64,000 nucleotides of DNA from CAVZCK01 sp963773735. GTDB lineage: Bacteria > Pseudomonadota > Alphaproteobacteria > Rhizobiales > Rhodomicrobiaceae. How positions within the stretch are numbered: position 1 is the stretch's first letter; each line of letters starts with the position of its first letter. Where the stretch lies: contig CAVZCK010000025.1 in assembly GCA_963773735.1 (NCBI GenBank), positions 149,438 through 213,437 of the forward strand, written 5' to 3'. The notes beneath the pieces were generated by a model that saw only the letters and a program-made list of their open reading frames with translations, was not told the DNA's origin and did no database searches. This document shows, one piece after another, positions 1 to 8,201 of the stretch. The position numbers were made by a program, and so were the translations under genes.

Positions 1-211
1 AGATCGCGCCTCCCCGCCGGACGCGCCAGAAGTCGATGATGTCGCCGACCAGATAGATTGTCGCCGCGTCGTGATCGCGCAGAAAATCCAGCAAGGCGTC
101 GGCCTGGCAAGCCCGCGTGCCGAGATGAATGTCGGAGATGAAGAGCGTTCGGAAGGTCGTGGCGCCGTGATGGCCGCTTTCCCTGGAGCTGCTAGCGTCG
201 TCCGCGCCCAG
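1..211 (-). CDS. UDP-2,3-diacylglucosamine pyrophosphatase-like metallophosphoesterase, 5' part only
   Basis: The complement encodes a calcineurin-like phosphoesterase start: a core SDIHLGTR motif (metal-binding Asp and His) followed about 20 residues later by YLVGDIIDFW (second Asp of the metal site). This spacing and wording are typical of the LpxH-like family that cleaves UDP-2,3-diacylglucosamine or related pyrophosphates at the inner membrane. The gene runs off the left edge, so the C-terminal His motifs are not visible. No ATG, GTG or TTG lies between the upstream in-frame stop and the conserved core; a CTG at 211 (or ATT at 214) sits 7 bases after a GGAGG, so a rare start codon is likely. 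Function by family only; substrate not certain. Confidence 0.75.
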   Translation of the reverse strand, partial: MGADDASSSRESGHHGATTFRTLFISDIHLGTRACQADALLDFLRDHDAATIYLVGDIIDFWRVRRGGAI

Positions 212-502
212 AATCGTTCCTCCGGTTAAATTTCATTTGAGAAAGCATGAATTCATTTCAGCTTTGTGACAGGGCGATAGGCAGGGCCCTCCACAGACAT
301 GCCGGAACGGCGGATCGCGTACCGCGCACGGGCTCAAACGCCCAAACGCCAGCGCCGATGTCACGTCGCTCCGTGCACCCGTAAGGCGCGCTGAAAAGAT
401 ATGTTAACAATTAATATTCAGCGATATGGTCTTAAAAATGATGCTTGACAAATGACTTTCGATGAATGAGGGGTGAATCTTCGCGAGGCTGAGGGCTCTC
501 CA

Positions 503-745
503 TTGATCACCGCAGCGCAGCTCAGGGCGGCGCGTGCGCTCTTAGGAATCGACCAGAAGACGCTCGCCGACATGGCTGGCGTCTCCCTGCCCACGATTCA
601 GCGCATGGAGGCCAGCGAGGGGACCGTGCGTGGCAATGTCGACACTTTGACCAAGGTCGTGGACGCTCTGGACCGCGCCGGCGTCGAGCTTCTTTATGTC
701 GGCGGCCGGGGCGTGAGACTGAAGGAGCAGCCCAGGAATGATTGA
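503..745 (+). CDS. Small XRE-type helix-turn-helix regulator leading the Ehr-like operon
   Basis: An 80-residue protein with one lambda-repressor-like HTH domain (AARALLGIDQ ... LADMAGVSLPTIQRME) and a short tail (GVELL...GRGVRLK). I take TTG at 503 as start because it gives the usual I-T/S-A-x-Q-hydrophobic-R/K-A-A-R-A-L-L beginning of this family and has GAGGG 7 bases upstream; a GTG at 473 in the same frame would add ten residues. Its stop overlaps the start of the next gene by 8 bases, so it is probably co-translated with the membrane complex and may autoregulate the operon. A related protein occurs at 54244 as an antitoxin-like gene. Confidence 0.8.
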   Translation: MITAAQLRAARALLGIDQKTLADMAGVSLPTIQRMEASEGTVRGNVDTLTKVVDALDRAGVELLYVGGRGVRLKEQPRND

Positions 746-2753
746 TCCGGGGAACCCGCTCCACCTCATGGCGCTTGCCGTCGCCCTCTTCGGCGCCGCC
801 GCTGGCATCGCCGTCCTGCTTCACCGGCGATGGCTTACCGTCGTCTACGTGATTTGTCTGGCCGCAGCACTCATAGCGATGGCGACGGATTTGACGGTGA
901 TGCTGAGGGGGACGGTCACCTCGGCGCATCTGCCCTTCGGCTTGCCGACCATCGGGCTGCGGTTTCGGCTCGATGCGCTGAGCGCCTTTTTCGGCGTCGT
1001 CGTCAATCTCGGTATTCTAGCAGCGTCCCTTTACGGGCTGGGGCTGGATCGAGACCATGACCTGTCTCCACGCGTAGAGCCGTTTTTTCCTGCCTTCGCC
1101 GCCGCGATGAATGCCGTTCTGCTCGCGGACGATGCTTTCGGCTTCCTGTTCTTTTGGGAACTGATGTCCGTCACTTCCTGGGCGCTCGTTCTGGCTCGCC
1201 ACGAGGATCCGGAGTCGCGCCGGGCGGCTCATGTTTACCTTGTCATGGCCAGCATCGGCACAGTCGCCCTGCTGTTTGCGTTCGGAGGGATGGCTGGACC
1301 GGCGGGCGGCTACGATTTCAATGCGATCCGTGCGGCCAAGCTTGACCCGATCGTGGTCGGGCTCATTCTTGGCGCGGTGCTGGTCGGGACCGGCTCGAAG
1401 GCCGGGATCATTCCGCTCCACGCCTGGCTGCCGCTGGCCCATCCGGCTGCGCCGAGCCACGTCTCAGCATTGATGAGCGGTGTGATGACCAAGGTTGCGG
1501 TCTACGGACTGATCCGCGTCGTCTTCGATCTGCTCGGTGCGCCGTCCTTGTGGACGAGCGCGGCTGTGCTCATTCTAGGCGGAGCCAGCGCGTTGCTCGG
1601 CGTCCTCTACGCATTGATGCAGCATGATCTGAAACGCCTCCTTGCCTATCATACGGTCGAAAATATCGGCATCATCTTCATCGGCCTGGGGTTGTCCCTT
1701 GCTTTCCGCGCCAGCAATTACCCGGAATTGGCGGCATTGGCGCTGACCGCCGCGCTGTTCCACGTTTTCAATCACTCGCTCTTCAAGTCGCTGCTGTTTC
1801 TGGGGGCCGGCGCGGTGCTTCACGCCACAGGCAAGCGCGATCTGGAAGAGCTGGGCGGGCTCATTCACCGCATGCCGGCGACCAGCGCCACATTTCTGAT
1901 CGGCTGCATCGCCATTTCTGCCCTCCCGCCATTGAATGGCTTCGTCTCGGAATGGCTGACGTTTCAGGCTATTTTGCAAAGCCCGAGCCTGCCGCTGTTG
2001 CAGCTAAAGGTGCTGGTGCCGACCGTCGGCGCGGTCCTTGCTCTGTCGGCCGCCCTTGCGGCCGCCTGCTTCGTCAAGGCGTTCGGAATTACTTTTCTCG
2101 GCCGGCCGCGCACGGAGGCGGCGCGACAGGCGAGCGAAGTCAACCGCTTCGCGCTTTCGGCTATGTATTTGCTTGCCGCCCTCTGCGTGCTGGCGGGTCT
2201 GTTCCCGGGCTTCGTCATCGATGCCCTCTCACCGCTCAATCTCGCCTTGGTCGGCGAACGGATGCCGACCCAGGCCAACATCGCCTGGCTGTCGATCGTG
2301 CCGATTGGCGCGTCGCAAAGCTCGTATAACGGCCTGTTGATTTTTCTCTTCATGATGGTCTCGGCCGGCATGACGGCATTCGTCGTCCGCCACGTGGCAT
2401 CACATTCGCTGCGCCGCGCGCCGGCATGGGACTGCGGATTTCCGGATCCGAGCCCCAACACTCAGTATACGGCCAGCAGCTTCGCCCAGCCGATCCGCCG
2501 CGTTTACGGCACGGTCGTATTCAGCGCCGCAGACCATGTCGAAATGCCGCCGCCCGGCAGCATGGCCCCGGCGCGCTTCCATGTCAGTCTGCATGACCAC
2601 ATCTGGGACGCGCTCTATGCAGCGCCAGCTCAGCAGGTGGTCAGCTTGTCTCGGAAACTCAACATCATGCAGTTTCTGACCATCCGCCGGTATCTCATTT
2701 TGATGTTCTTCGTCCTCATCATCCTGCTTGTCGCAGTGTCGGTGGGAACCTGA
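738..2753 (+). CDS. Proton-pumping antiporter-like subunit, HyfB/NuoL type
   Basis: A 671-residue polytopic membrane protein of the NuoL/M/N-MrpA family, closest in layout to hydrogenase-4 subunit B (HyfB/HycC). Visible family marks are the core segment KAGIIPLHAWLPLAHPAAPS (pump domain Lys and His) and LLAYHTVENIGIIF further on, with about 15 hydrophobic segments. The likely role is ion translocation in a membrane-bound complex. It starts with ATG overlapping the HTH gene and ends overlapping the next gene by one base. A C-terminal stretch (W-D-C-G-F near residue 570, then a final helix) is as in HyfB-like proteins. Intact, no frameshift. Subunit name by similarity; the transported ion is unknown. 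Confidence 0.88.
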   Translation: MIDPGNPLHLMALAVALFGAAAGIAVLLHRRWLTVVYVICLAAALIAMATDLTVMLRGTVTSAHLPFGLPTIGLRFRLDALSAFFGVVVNLGILAASLYGLGLDRDHDLSPRVEPFFPAFAAAMNAVLLADDAFGFLFFWELMSVTSWALVLARHEDPESRRAAHVYLVMASIGTVALLFAFGGMAGPAGGYDFNAIRAAKLDPIVVGLILGAVLVGTGSKAGIIPLHAWLPLAHPAAPSHVSALMSGVMTKVAVYGLIRVVFDLLGAPSLWTSAAVLILGGASALLGVLYALMQHDLKRLLAYHTVENIGIIFIGLGLSLAFRASNYPELAALALTAALFHVFNHSLFKSLLFLGAGAVLHATGKRDLEELGGLIHRMPATSATFLIGCIAISALPPLNGFVSEWLTFQAILQSPSLPLLQLKVLVPTVGAVLALSAALAAACFVKAFGITFLGRPRTEAARQASEVNRFALSAMYLLAALCVLAGLFPGFVIDALSPLNLALVGERMPTQANIAWLSIVPIGASQSSYNGLLIFLFMMVSAGMTAFVVRHVASHSLRRAPAWDCGFPDPSPNTQYTASSFAQPIRRVYGTVVFSAADHVEMPPPGSMAPARFHVSLHDHIWDALYAAPAQQVVSLSRKLNIMQFLTIRRYLILMFFVLIILLVAVSVGT

Positions 2754-3718
2754 TGCTCGAATCACTGCCTTCCTTTTTCGGCCAGGGCATTCAGATGGCC
2801 CTGGTCCTGTTGATCGCCCCGGGCATTGCCGGCCTTGCGCGTATCGTCAAGGCACGCCTGATGCGCCGCCACGGACCGCCGCTCTCGCAGGCTTATCGGG
2901 ATCTCGCCAAGCTGCTTCGCAAGGAGGCGATCGTCGCGGAAAGCGCGTCCTGGCTGTTTCGCGCGGCGCCTTACATCATCTTTGCTCTCGCCTGGATCGC
3001 CGCCGCGCTAGTGCCGACCTTCGCCACCGGATTGCTGTTTAGCTGGACCGGCGACGTCATCGTGATCATCGCGCTCCTGGGCAGCGCGCGTTTCTTCCAG
3101 ACGCTGGCCGGCATGGATGTCGGCACGGCTTTCGGCGGCATCGGCTCGTCGCGCGAGGTGATGATCGCGAGCCTTGCCGAGCCGGCCATGCTGCTCGTCG
3201 TGCTCAATCTCGCGCTCGCTGCCGGATCAAGCCGCCTGCCGGTCATCGCGGACCATTTTGTCTCCCAGCCTCTGACCATCCGCATTGCCCTGGCGCTCGC
3301 GCTTATAGCATTGCTCGTTGTCGCGCTCGCGGAGAACGCCAGGATCCCGGTTGACAATCCGGCGACGCATCTCGAACTCACCATGGTGCATGAAGCCATG
3401 GTGCTCGAATATTCCGGGCGGCACCTCGCCATGATCGAGGCGGCGAGCCAGTTGAAGCTCGTCATGTACATCTCGCTGGTCATCTGCCTTTTCGTCCCGT
3501 TCGGCATTGCCACGGTGGATGCCGGCATCATCGCCTGGATCGCGGGTCTGGCTTCTTACCTCGCCAAGCTTGTCCTGGCAGCGGTCGCGCTCGGGGTCTG
3601 GGAACTCAGCATCGCCAAGATGCGCGTCTTCCGGGTGAGCGAATTTTTGAGCGTTGCGTTCATTTTTGCATTTCTGGCGGTGATGCTCGCCTTCCTGACG
3701 CAGGAGGTTCTGCAGTGA
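2753..3718 (+). CDS. HyfC/NuoH-like membrane subunit
   Basis: A 321-residue integral membrane protein of the NuoH/HycD/HyfC family, the membrane arm subunit that contacts the soluble module. Typical marks are an early G-x-x-x-x-ARIVKARLMRRHGPPLSQ-type loop, and the conserved acidic loop ENARIPVDNPATHLELTMVHE, which carries the charged residues that couple redox chemistry to ion movement. About eight hydrophobic segments are present. The start overlaps the stop of the HyfB-like gene by one base, and the stop overlaps the next GTG start by four bases, so the genes form one translationally coupled operon. Intact. Confidence 0.9.
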   Translation: MLESLPSFFGQGIQMALVLLIAPGIAGLARIVKARLMRRHGPPLSQAYRDLAKLLRKEAIVAESASWLFRAAPYIIFALAWIAAALVPTFATGLLFSWTGDVIVIIALLGSARFFQTLAGMDVGTAFGGIGSSREVMIASLAEPAMLLVVLNLALAAGSSRLPVIADHFVSQPLTIRIALALALIALLVVALAENARIPVDNPATHLELTMVHEAMVLEYSGRHLAMIEAASQLKLVMYISLVICLFVPFGIATVDAGIIAWIAGLASYLAKLVLAAVALGVWELSIAKMRVFRVSEFLSVAFIFAFLAVMLAFLTQEVLQ

Positions 3719-4374
3719 ACCACGCCTATGACGTCTCCCATTTCCTTGCCGGTCTGATGCTGGTCGCCAGCTTTGCCCTCATCTACCAGGACCGCGTGAT
3801 CGCGGTGCTGCGGACCTTCGCCATCCAGGCGATCATTCTGTCGCTCGCCGTGGCCTGGGAGGCATGGGTGCAGGATCGCCCGCATCTGTTCATCACCGCC
3901 GCGCTCGCCATCGGCCTGAAGGGTTTCATCATTCCGATGGCACTCCACCGCATGATCTTTCGCCTCGGCATTCACCGTGAGGTCGAGCAGGTCGTGGGCG
4001 TCGGCGTCACCATGCTGCTCGGGCTCGGGCTGGTTGCCCTGTCGCTTGTCCTGAGCCTGAAGGCGACCGCGGGCGCCCCATCGGTGGCGCGCGAGGGCCT
4101 GGCAATCTCGCTGGCCATTATTCTGCTCGGTCTCTTGATGATGATCACGCGCCGCAATGCCGTGACGCAGATCATCGGCTTCATGTCGATCGAGAACGGC
4201 CTGATTTTGGGCGCAACCGGCGCACGCGGAATGCCGCTCGTCGTCGAGATCAGCGTTGCCTTTTCCGTGCTGATCGCGCTCTTCGTCTTCGCGATGTTCG
4301 TTTTCCGCATTCGCGAGCGTTTCGACACCGTAGATGTCGCCGCGCTCGAAAGCGTGCGAGGCGACCGGCAATGA
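3715..4374 (+). CDS. HyfE-like membrane subunit
   Basis: A 219-residue hydrophobic protein with about seven membrane segments, matching the hydrogenase-4 component E family: an NuoK-like domain sits in the C-terminal half (TRRNAVTQIIGFMSIENGLIL carries the conserved Glu) after an additional N-terminal set of helices. The start is GTG at 3715, overlapping the preceding stop; the stop overlaps the following ATG by four bases. It belongs to the ion-translocating membrane arm of the complex. No separate HyfD (extra NuoM-like) gene is present in this operon. Intact. Confidence 0.85.
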   Translation: MNHAYDVSHFLAGLMLVASFALIYQDRVIAVLRTFAIQAIILSLAVAWEAWVQDRPHLFITAALAIGLKGFIIPMALHRMIFRLGIHREVEQVVGVGVTMLLGLGLVALSLVLSLKATAGAPSVAREGLAISLAIILLGLLMMITRRNAVTQIIGFMSIENGLILGATGARGMPLVVEISVAFSVLIALFVFAMFVFRIRERFDTVDVAALESVRGDRQ

Positions 4375-5807
4375 GCGGCTGGGTCTATGCCGTCATCGCC
4401 ATCCCGTTCACCGCCGCTGCGGTCCTCGTCATGCTGCCGGGCTATCGTCTGACCGCGGCGCTCAATGTGCTGGCCTCGTTTCTGACGTTCCTGGCCGGCC
4501 TGAATTTACTGCGGGTCGGAACGGGGCTCGACAATTATCTGATCGTCGACGATGTGAACATCGTCTTCATCATCCTCAACACGCTGGTAGGCTTCACGGC
4601 CGCTACCTTCAGCGCCAGTTACATCGGCCATGAGATTGCGACCGGGCGGGTTACGTCGCTGGCCGTGCGCTTCTATCACGCCATGTACCAGGCGATGATC
4701 GGCGCGATGAACCTCGCGCTGCTTTCGGACAATATCGGTCTCATCTGGGTTGGCCTGGAACTGGCGACGCTGATCACGGTCGTCATGGTCGGGCTCTACC
4801 GCACGCCCGAAGCCATCGAGGCGGCGTGGAAATATTTCATTCTCGGCAGTGTCGGCATTTCGCTGGCCTTCTTTGGAACCATCCTGACCTATCTCGCCGG
4901 ACAGGGTGCGCTCGGCGAGGGCGCGCCGGCGATGTCCTGGAACCTGCTGCATGCGAACGCCGCCAAGCTCGACGTCGCGCTGCTCAATCTCGCATTCGTC
5001 TTCCTTCTGGTCGGCTATGGTACGAAGGTCGGCCTGGCGCCGCTCCACGCCTGGTTGCCCGATGCACATTCGGAAGGGCCGACGCCGATCAGTGCAGTTC
5101 TGTCCGGGCTGCTATTGAACGTTGCCCTGTATGCGATCCTGCGATTCAAAATGCTGATCGCGGCGAATCCGCTGGCGATGCGGCCGGGCCCGATCCTCGT
5201 GGTCATGGGCCTTGTCTCGCTGATCTTTGCGGCATTCATGCTCTATCAGCGGCGGGACATCAAACGGCTCTTCGCCTATTCCTCGATCGAGCATATGGGG
5301 CTGATCACCTTTGCCTTCGGCATGGGCGGGCCGCTCGCTAATTTTGCCGGGCTCCTGCATATGGCGATGCACAGCCTGACGAAGTCGGCGATCTTTTTTG
5401 CCGTCGGGCGCGTCGCCCAGGCCAAGGGCACGCAGCGCATTGCCGACATTCGCGGACTGAGCGTCACGCATCCGGGTCTCGCCATCGGCCTAGGCCTCGG
5501 CGTTCTGGCTATTGCCGGGCTGCCTCCATTCGGCGTATTCATGAGCGAGTTTCTCCTCATCACGACGACCTTCGCGCGAGACCCATGGCTGGCGCCGATG
5601 CCGGCATTCGGGCTGATCGTGGCGTTCGGCGCGCTGCTCCTGCGCTTGCAGGGAATGTTGTTCGGGGCGCCGACCGGAGCCTCGAACACGGTCAGCGCCT
5701 CGCCGGTTCCTTTCGTGCTCCATCTCGTCCTGGTGCTGATTGCCGGCGTTTATCTTCCAGGCACCCTGGTGAACTGGTTCCAGCGCGCGGCGGAGTTTCT
5801 GGGATGA
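4371..5807 (+). CDS. Second antiporter-like subunit, HyfF/NuoN-M type
   Basis: A 478-residue polytopic protein of the proton-conducting transporter family. Family marks are GYGTKVGLAPLHAWLPDAHS with the pump Lys and His, the preceding GLELATLITVV with the conserved Glu helix, and AYSSIEHMGLI. Around 13-14 hydrophobic segments. It would be the second ion-pumping module of the complex alongside the HyfB-like subunit. It overlaps both neighbours by four bases (ATGA), so subunit ratios are probably set by coupled translation. Intact. Confidence 0.88.
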   Translation: MSGWVYAVIAIPFTAAAVLVMLPGYRLTAALNVLASFLTFLAGLNLLRVGTGLDNYLIVDDVNIVFIILNTLVGFTAATFSASYIGHEIATGRVTSLAVRFYHAMYQAMIGAMNLALLSDNIGLIWVGLELATLITVVMVGLYRTPEAIEAAWKYFILGSVGISLAFFGTILTYLAGQGALGEGAPAMSWNLLHANAAKLDVALLNLAFVFLLVGYGTKVGLAPLHAWLPDAHSEGPTPISAVLSGLLLNVALYAILRFKMLIAANPLAMRPGPILVVMGLVSLIFAAFMLYQRRDIKRLFAYSSIEHMGLITFAFGMGGPLANFAGLLHMAMHSLTKSAIFFAVGRVAQAKGTQRIADIRGLSVTHPGLAIGLGLGVLAIAGLPPFGVFMSEFLLITTTFARDPWLAPMPAFGLIVAFGALLLRLQGMLFGAPTGASNTVSASPVPFVLHLVLVLIAGVYLPGTLVNWFQRAAEFLG

Positions 5808-7300
5808 GTGATGCAGGCCCCAGGGAGATTGAGAAAATCGTCGCCAGCGGCGTTGCCGGTCGTGATGGATTCATCCGCGTTGATGTTGCCGAGGACAAAT
5901 GGAGCGAGCTGGGGCTTGCCTGTGCCGGGGGCGATTGCGATCTTCTGGCGCTCTGGTTCGACGACGGCCGCGCGCGCGTGGCGCTGCGCGATCGCGACAG
6001 CGGTGCACGGACGATCGCCTCGCTTGCATGTGCCGGGGGCCGCTTTCCCTCGATCGGCCGCGTGCATGCACCGGCGATCCGACTGGAACGGGCCATGCGC
6101 GACCTTTATGGCTGCGTGCCCGTGGGACTTCAGGACGATCGGCCATGGCTCGATCATGGGGTCTGGCCCGCGTCGGCCGATGCGGCGAAGCGCGGGAAAT
6201 ACCGCTTCCTTCCTGTCGAGGGCGAAGGGCTGCATCAAATTCCGGTTGGCCCGGTTCACGCCGGCATCATCGAGCCCGGCCATTTCCGCTTCACTGCCAA
6301 TGGCGAAACCGTTGTCAGGCTCGAAGAGCGCCTCGGCTATGTCCACAAAGGCATCGAAACGCTCTGTGCCGGCAGGTCGATCGAGGAGGTAGCGCGCATC
6401 ATCGGACGCGTTTCCGGTGACAGCACGGTCGCCTACGCTTTCGCTTTCGCGCGCGCCGTCGAGGCTGTCTGCGGCACCGAGGTTCCCGAACGCGCGCAAC
6501 TGCTGCGCGGGATCATGGCGGAACTTGAGCGGATCTCGCATCACATCAATGATTTCGGCGCCATCTGCAACGATGTCAGCGCAGTGGCGATCCACGCGCA
6601 ATGCACCTTGCTGCGGGAAAGGATTCTGCAGACGGCGCATCGTTGCTTTGCCCACCGGATGATGATGGACGGCATCGCGCCGGGCGGCGTTGCCGTCGAT
6701 CTGAACGAAGAGGATGCCGATGAGCTGCGACGGCTCCTCCGGATCTCCGAACGGGAATTCGAAACCGTTCTTCGCGTCTATGATGAATCGCCGTCGATCC
6801 AGGATCGAACCGTGACGACGGGCATCGTCCGCGCCGAATTGGTGCGGCAGTTTGCGGCCGGCGGCTACATCGGCCGCGCGGCAGGCCGTGACTTCGATAC
6901 CCGCCGCGAGATTCCGTATGCGCCCTATGTTGGGCTCGAATTCACGGTGCCCATCCGCACCGAGGGCGATGTGGATTCTCGCGCCATGGTTCGCGCCGAG
7001 GAGGTTAAGCAGAGTATCGCCATCATACGTCAGCTTCTCGACCGGCTGGAGCCAGGGGCGGTCCGCTCGGAAATTGCCCCGACCGCTGGCGAAGGCGCCG
7101 CAGTCGCCGAGGCGTTCCGCGGCGATCTATTCGTCACGGTACGCCTCGATGGCGAGGGAAACATCGCGCACTGCCATGCGCGCGATGCGTCATGGTTTCA
7201 ATGGCCGCTATTGGAGGCGGCGATCGAAGGCAACATCGTCGCGGATTTCCCCGTGTGTAACAAATCTTTCAACTGCTCCTATTCGGGTCACGATATTTGA
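5804..7300 (+). CDS. NuoC-NuoD fusion / HyfG-like large subunit without Ni-binding cysteines
   Basis: A 498-residue soluble subunit: residues about 1-150 resemble NuoC (30 kDa), the rest NuoD / [NiFe]-hydrogenase large subunit (GHFRF...V-V-R-LEERLGYVHKGIE, then AELERISHHINDF). In hydrogenases a CxxC follows the GIE segment and another CxxC closes the protein. Here the first site reads RVSGDSTVAY with no cysteine pair, and the C terminus reads VCNKSFNCSYSGHDI, as in NuoD (NKSFNLSYSGHDL). The Ni-Fe site therefore cannot form and H2 chemistry is not expected. The start at 5804 is chosen for the ATGA overlap with the previous gene. Likely an Ehr-type catalytic-site relative with an unknown electron donor or acceptor. 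Confidence 0.88.
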   Translation: MSDAGPREIEKIVASGVAGRDGFIRVDVAEDKWSELGLACAGGDCDLLALWFDDGRARVALRDRDSGARTIASLACAGGRFPSIGRVHAPAIRLERAMRDLYGCVPVGLQDDRPWLDHGVWPASADAAKRGKYRFLPVEGEGLHQIPVGPVHAGIIEPGHFRFTANGETVVRLEERLGYVHKGIETLCAGRSIEEVARIIGRVSGDSTVAYAFAFARAVEAVCGTEVPERAQLLRGIMAELERISHHINDFGAICNDVSAVAIHAQCTLLRERILQTAHRCFAHRMMMDGIAPGGVAVDLNEEDADELRRLLRISEREFETVLRVYDESPSIQDRTVTTGIVRAELVRQFAAGGYIGRAAGRDFDTRREIPYAPYVGLEFTVPIRTEGDVDSRAMVRAEEVKQSIAIIRQLLDRLEPGAVRSEIAPTAGEGAAVAEAFRGDLFVTVRLDGEGNIAHCHARDASWFQWPLLEAAIEGNIVADFPVCNKSFNCSYSGHDI

Positions 7301-7307
7301 GGCCGGC

Positions 7308-7859
7308 ATGCAAAGGCTGCTTCTTCAAGCATTGCTCAAAGGGACCGCGGTGGCCGGCCGGCCGGCGGCAAGCCAGGAGATGCTGGCGGAGGCCGCCCGG
7401 TCGCTTGCCGAGCGGGCAAGGCGGCGGCTCGGCCGGTCTCTGGCCATTCGCGAAGTGGACGCGGGCTCCTGCAATGGCTGCGAACTTGAGATCCATGCGC
7501 TGAACAATCCGGTTTACGACATCGAGCGCTTCGGCCTGAAATTCGTCGCCTCGCCCCGCCACGCCGACGTGCTTCTGGTGACGGGTCCTGTGACCTGGAA
7601 CATGAAGGAGGCGCTGGAGCGCACTTATGCAGCGACGCCGGAGCCGAAATGGGTTGTCGCCGTCGGCGACTGTGCCCGCGATTGCGGCGTTTTCGCCGGC
7701 AGCAAAGCCTGTGTCGGCCCCGTCTCCGCGGTGATCCCCGTCGATCTCCACGTCCCAGGATGCCCGCCGCCCCCGATCGAAATTCTCAAGGGGTTGCTCG
7801 CGCTTATGGACGGAGTGACCGGGCGGCGGACACGCGAAAAAGACGAGCAGGTTGTATGA
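7308..7859 (+). CDS. NuoB/HyfI-like iron-sulfur subunit
   Basis: A 183-residue protein of the NuoB / hydrogenase small subunit family. It carries CNGCELE (CxxC), GDCARDCG and VPGCPPPP, which supply the four cysteines of a proximal [4Fe-4S] (N2-type) cluster. The ATG at 7308 follows the large-subunit stop by seven bases. It is the last gene of the operon: no ferredoxin-like HyfA/HyfH (NuoI-like) gene and no hydrogenase maturation protease follows, so the electron path to a donor has to come from elsewhere or is lost. Intact; subunit assignment is firm, the overall reaction is not. Confidence 0.88.
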   Translation: MQRLLLQALLKGTAVAGRPAASQEMLAEAARSLAERARRRLGRSLAIREVDAGSCNGCELEIHALNNPVYDIERFGLKFVASPRHADVLLVTGPVTWNMKEALERTYAATPEPKWVVAVGDCARDCGVFAGSKACVGPVSAVIPVDLHVPGCPPPPIEILKGLLALMDGVTGRRTREKDEQVV

Positions 7860-7945
7860 TAATGCGCCGGTCTTTAACCATCTGTGCCCAGCACTGGCCA
7901 GCGTTCACGCAATATCGACGCCCGCAGGGAACAATGACGTGGAAC

Positions 7946-7960
7946 TGGCGCATGACTTGC
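7946..7960 (+). promoter_or_regulatory. Candidate sigma-54 (-24/-12) promoter before the formate dehydrogenase relic
   Basis: TGGCGC-N5-TTGC lies about 47 bases upstream of the relic start. The GG (7947-7948) and GC (7959-7960) are separated by exactly ten bases, the spacing RpoN requires. Formate dehydrogenase and hydrogenase genes in several bacteria are RpoN dependent, which makes the placement sensible, but a match of this length can occur by chance. Confidence 0.4.
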
Positions 7961-8006
7961 GCGTTCCGCCACCGGATTAATCCGGAACAAAAAGGATCCA
8001 TCTTCA

Positions 8007-8201
8007 ATGAACATCGAGCTCTCTCGGCGCCACTTTCTGCAGGGCGCCGGAGCGGGCTTGGCATTTACCTCGCTAGACGCGCTCGGGTTCGGCGCCGTCG
8101 AGGCGGCCTACGCAAATTCGATAAGGCCCTTCAAACTCCTTGGCACCACGCAAACCCGCACAATTTGTGTGGCTCGCACCGTCAATCGGTCGGTCGCATG
8201 A
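8007..8201 (+). pseudogene. Remnant of formate dehydrogenase alpha subunit (Tat leader only)
   Basis: A 64-codon reading frame begins with a twin-arginine leader (SRRHFLQGAGAG) and continues into ANSIRPFKLLGTT, the start of a mature FdnG/FdoG-type molybdenum formate dehydrogenase. In the intact family this is followed by a TRNTCPYC-type iron-sulfur motif; here the text becomes TRTICVART and stops within 12 codons. No continuation of the roughly 1000-residue enzyme is visible in any frame downstream. An AAGGA lies just upstream of the ATG. It is best read as the 5' stump of a deleted gene next to the Ehr-like operon. It could still be translated into a short exported peptide. Confidence 0.6.

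Noticed and set aside
421..480. TTGACA at 445 as a -35 element for the HTH gene
   Set aside because: No acceptable -10 is found 16-18 bases downstream.
3556..4371. A 271-codon leftward frame opposite the HyfE-like gene
   Set aside because: His/Gln/Glu-rich shadow of a hydrophobic gene; no ribosome binding site.
5804..7300. Calling the operon a [NiFe] hydrogenase
   Set aside because: Both Ni-binding CxxC pairs are missing from the large subunit, and maturation and ferredoxin genes are absent.
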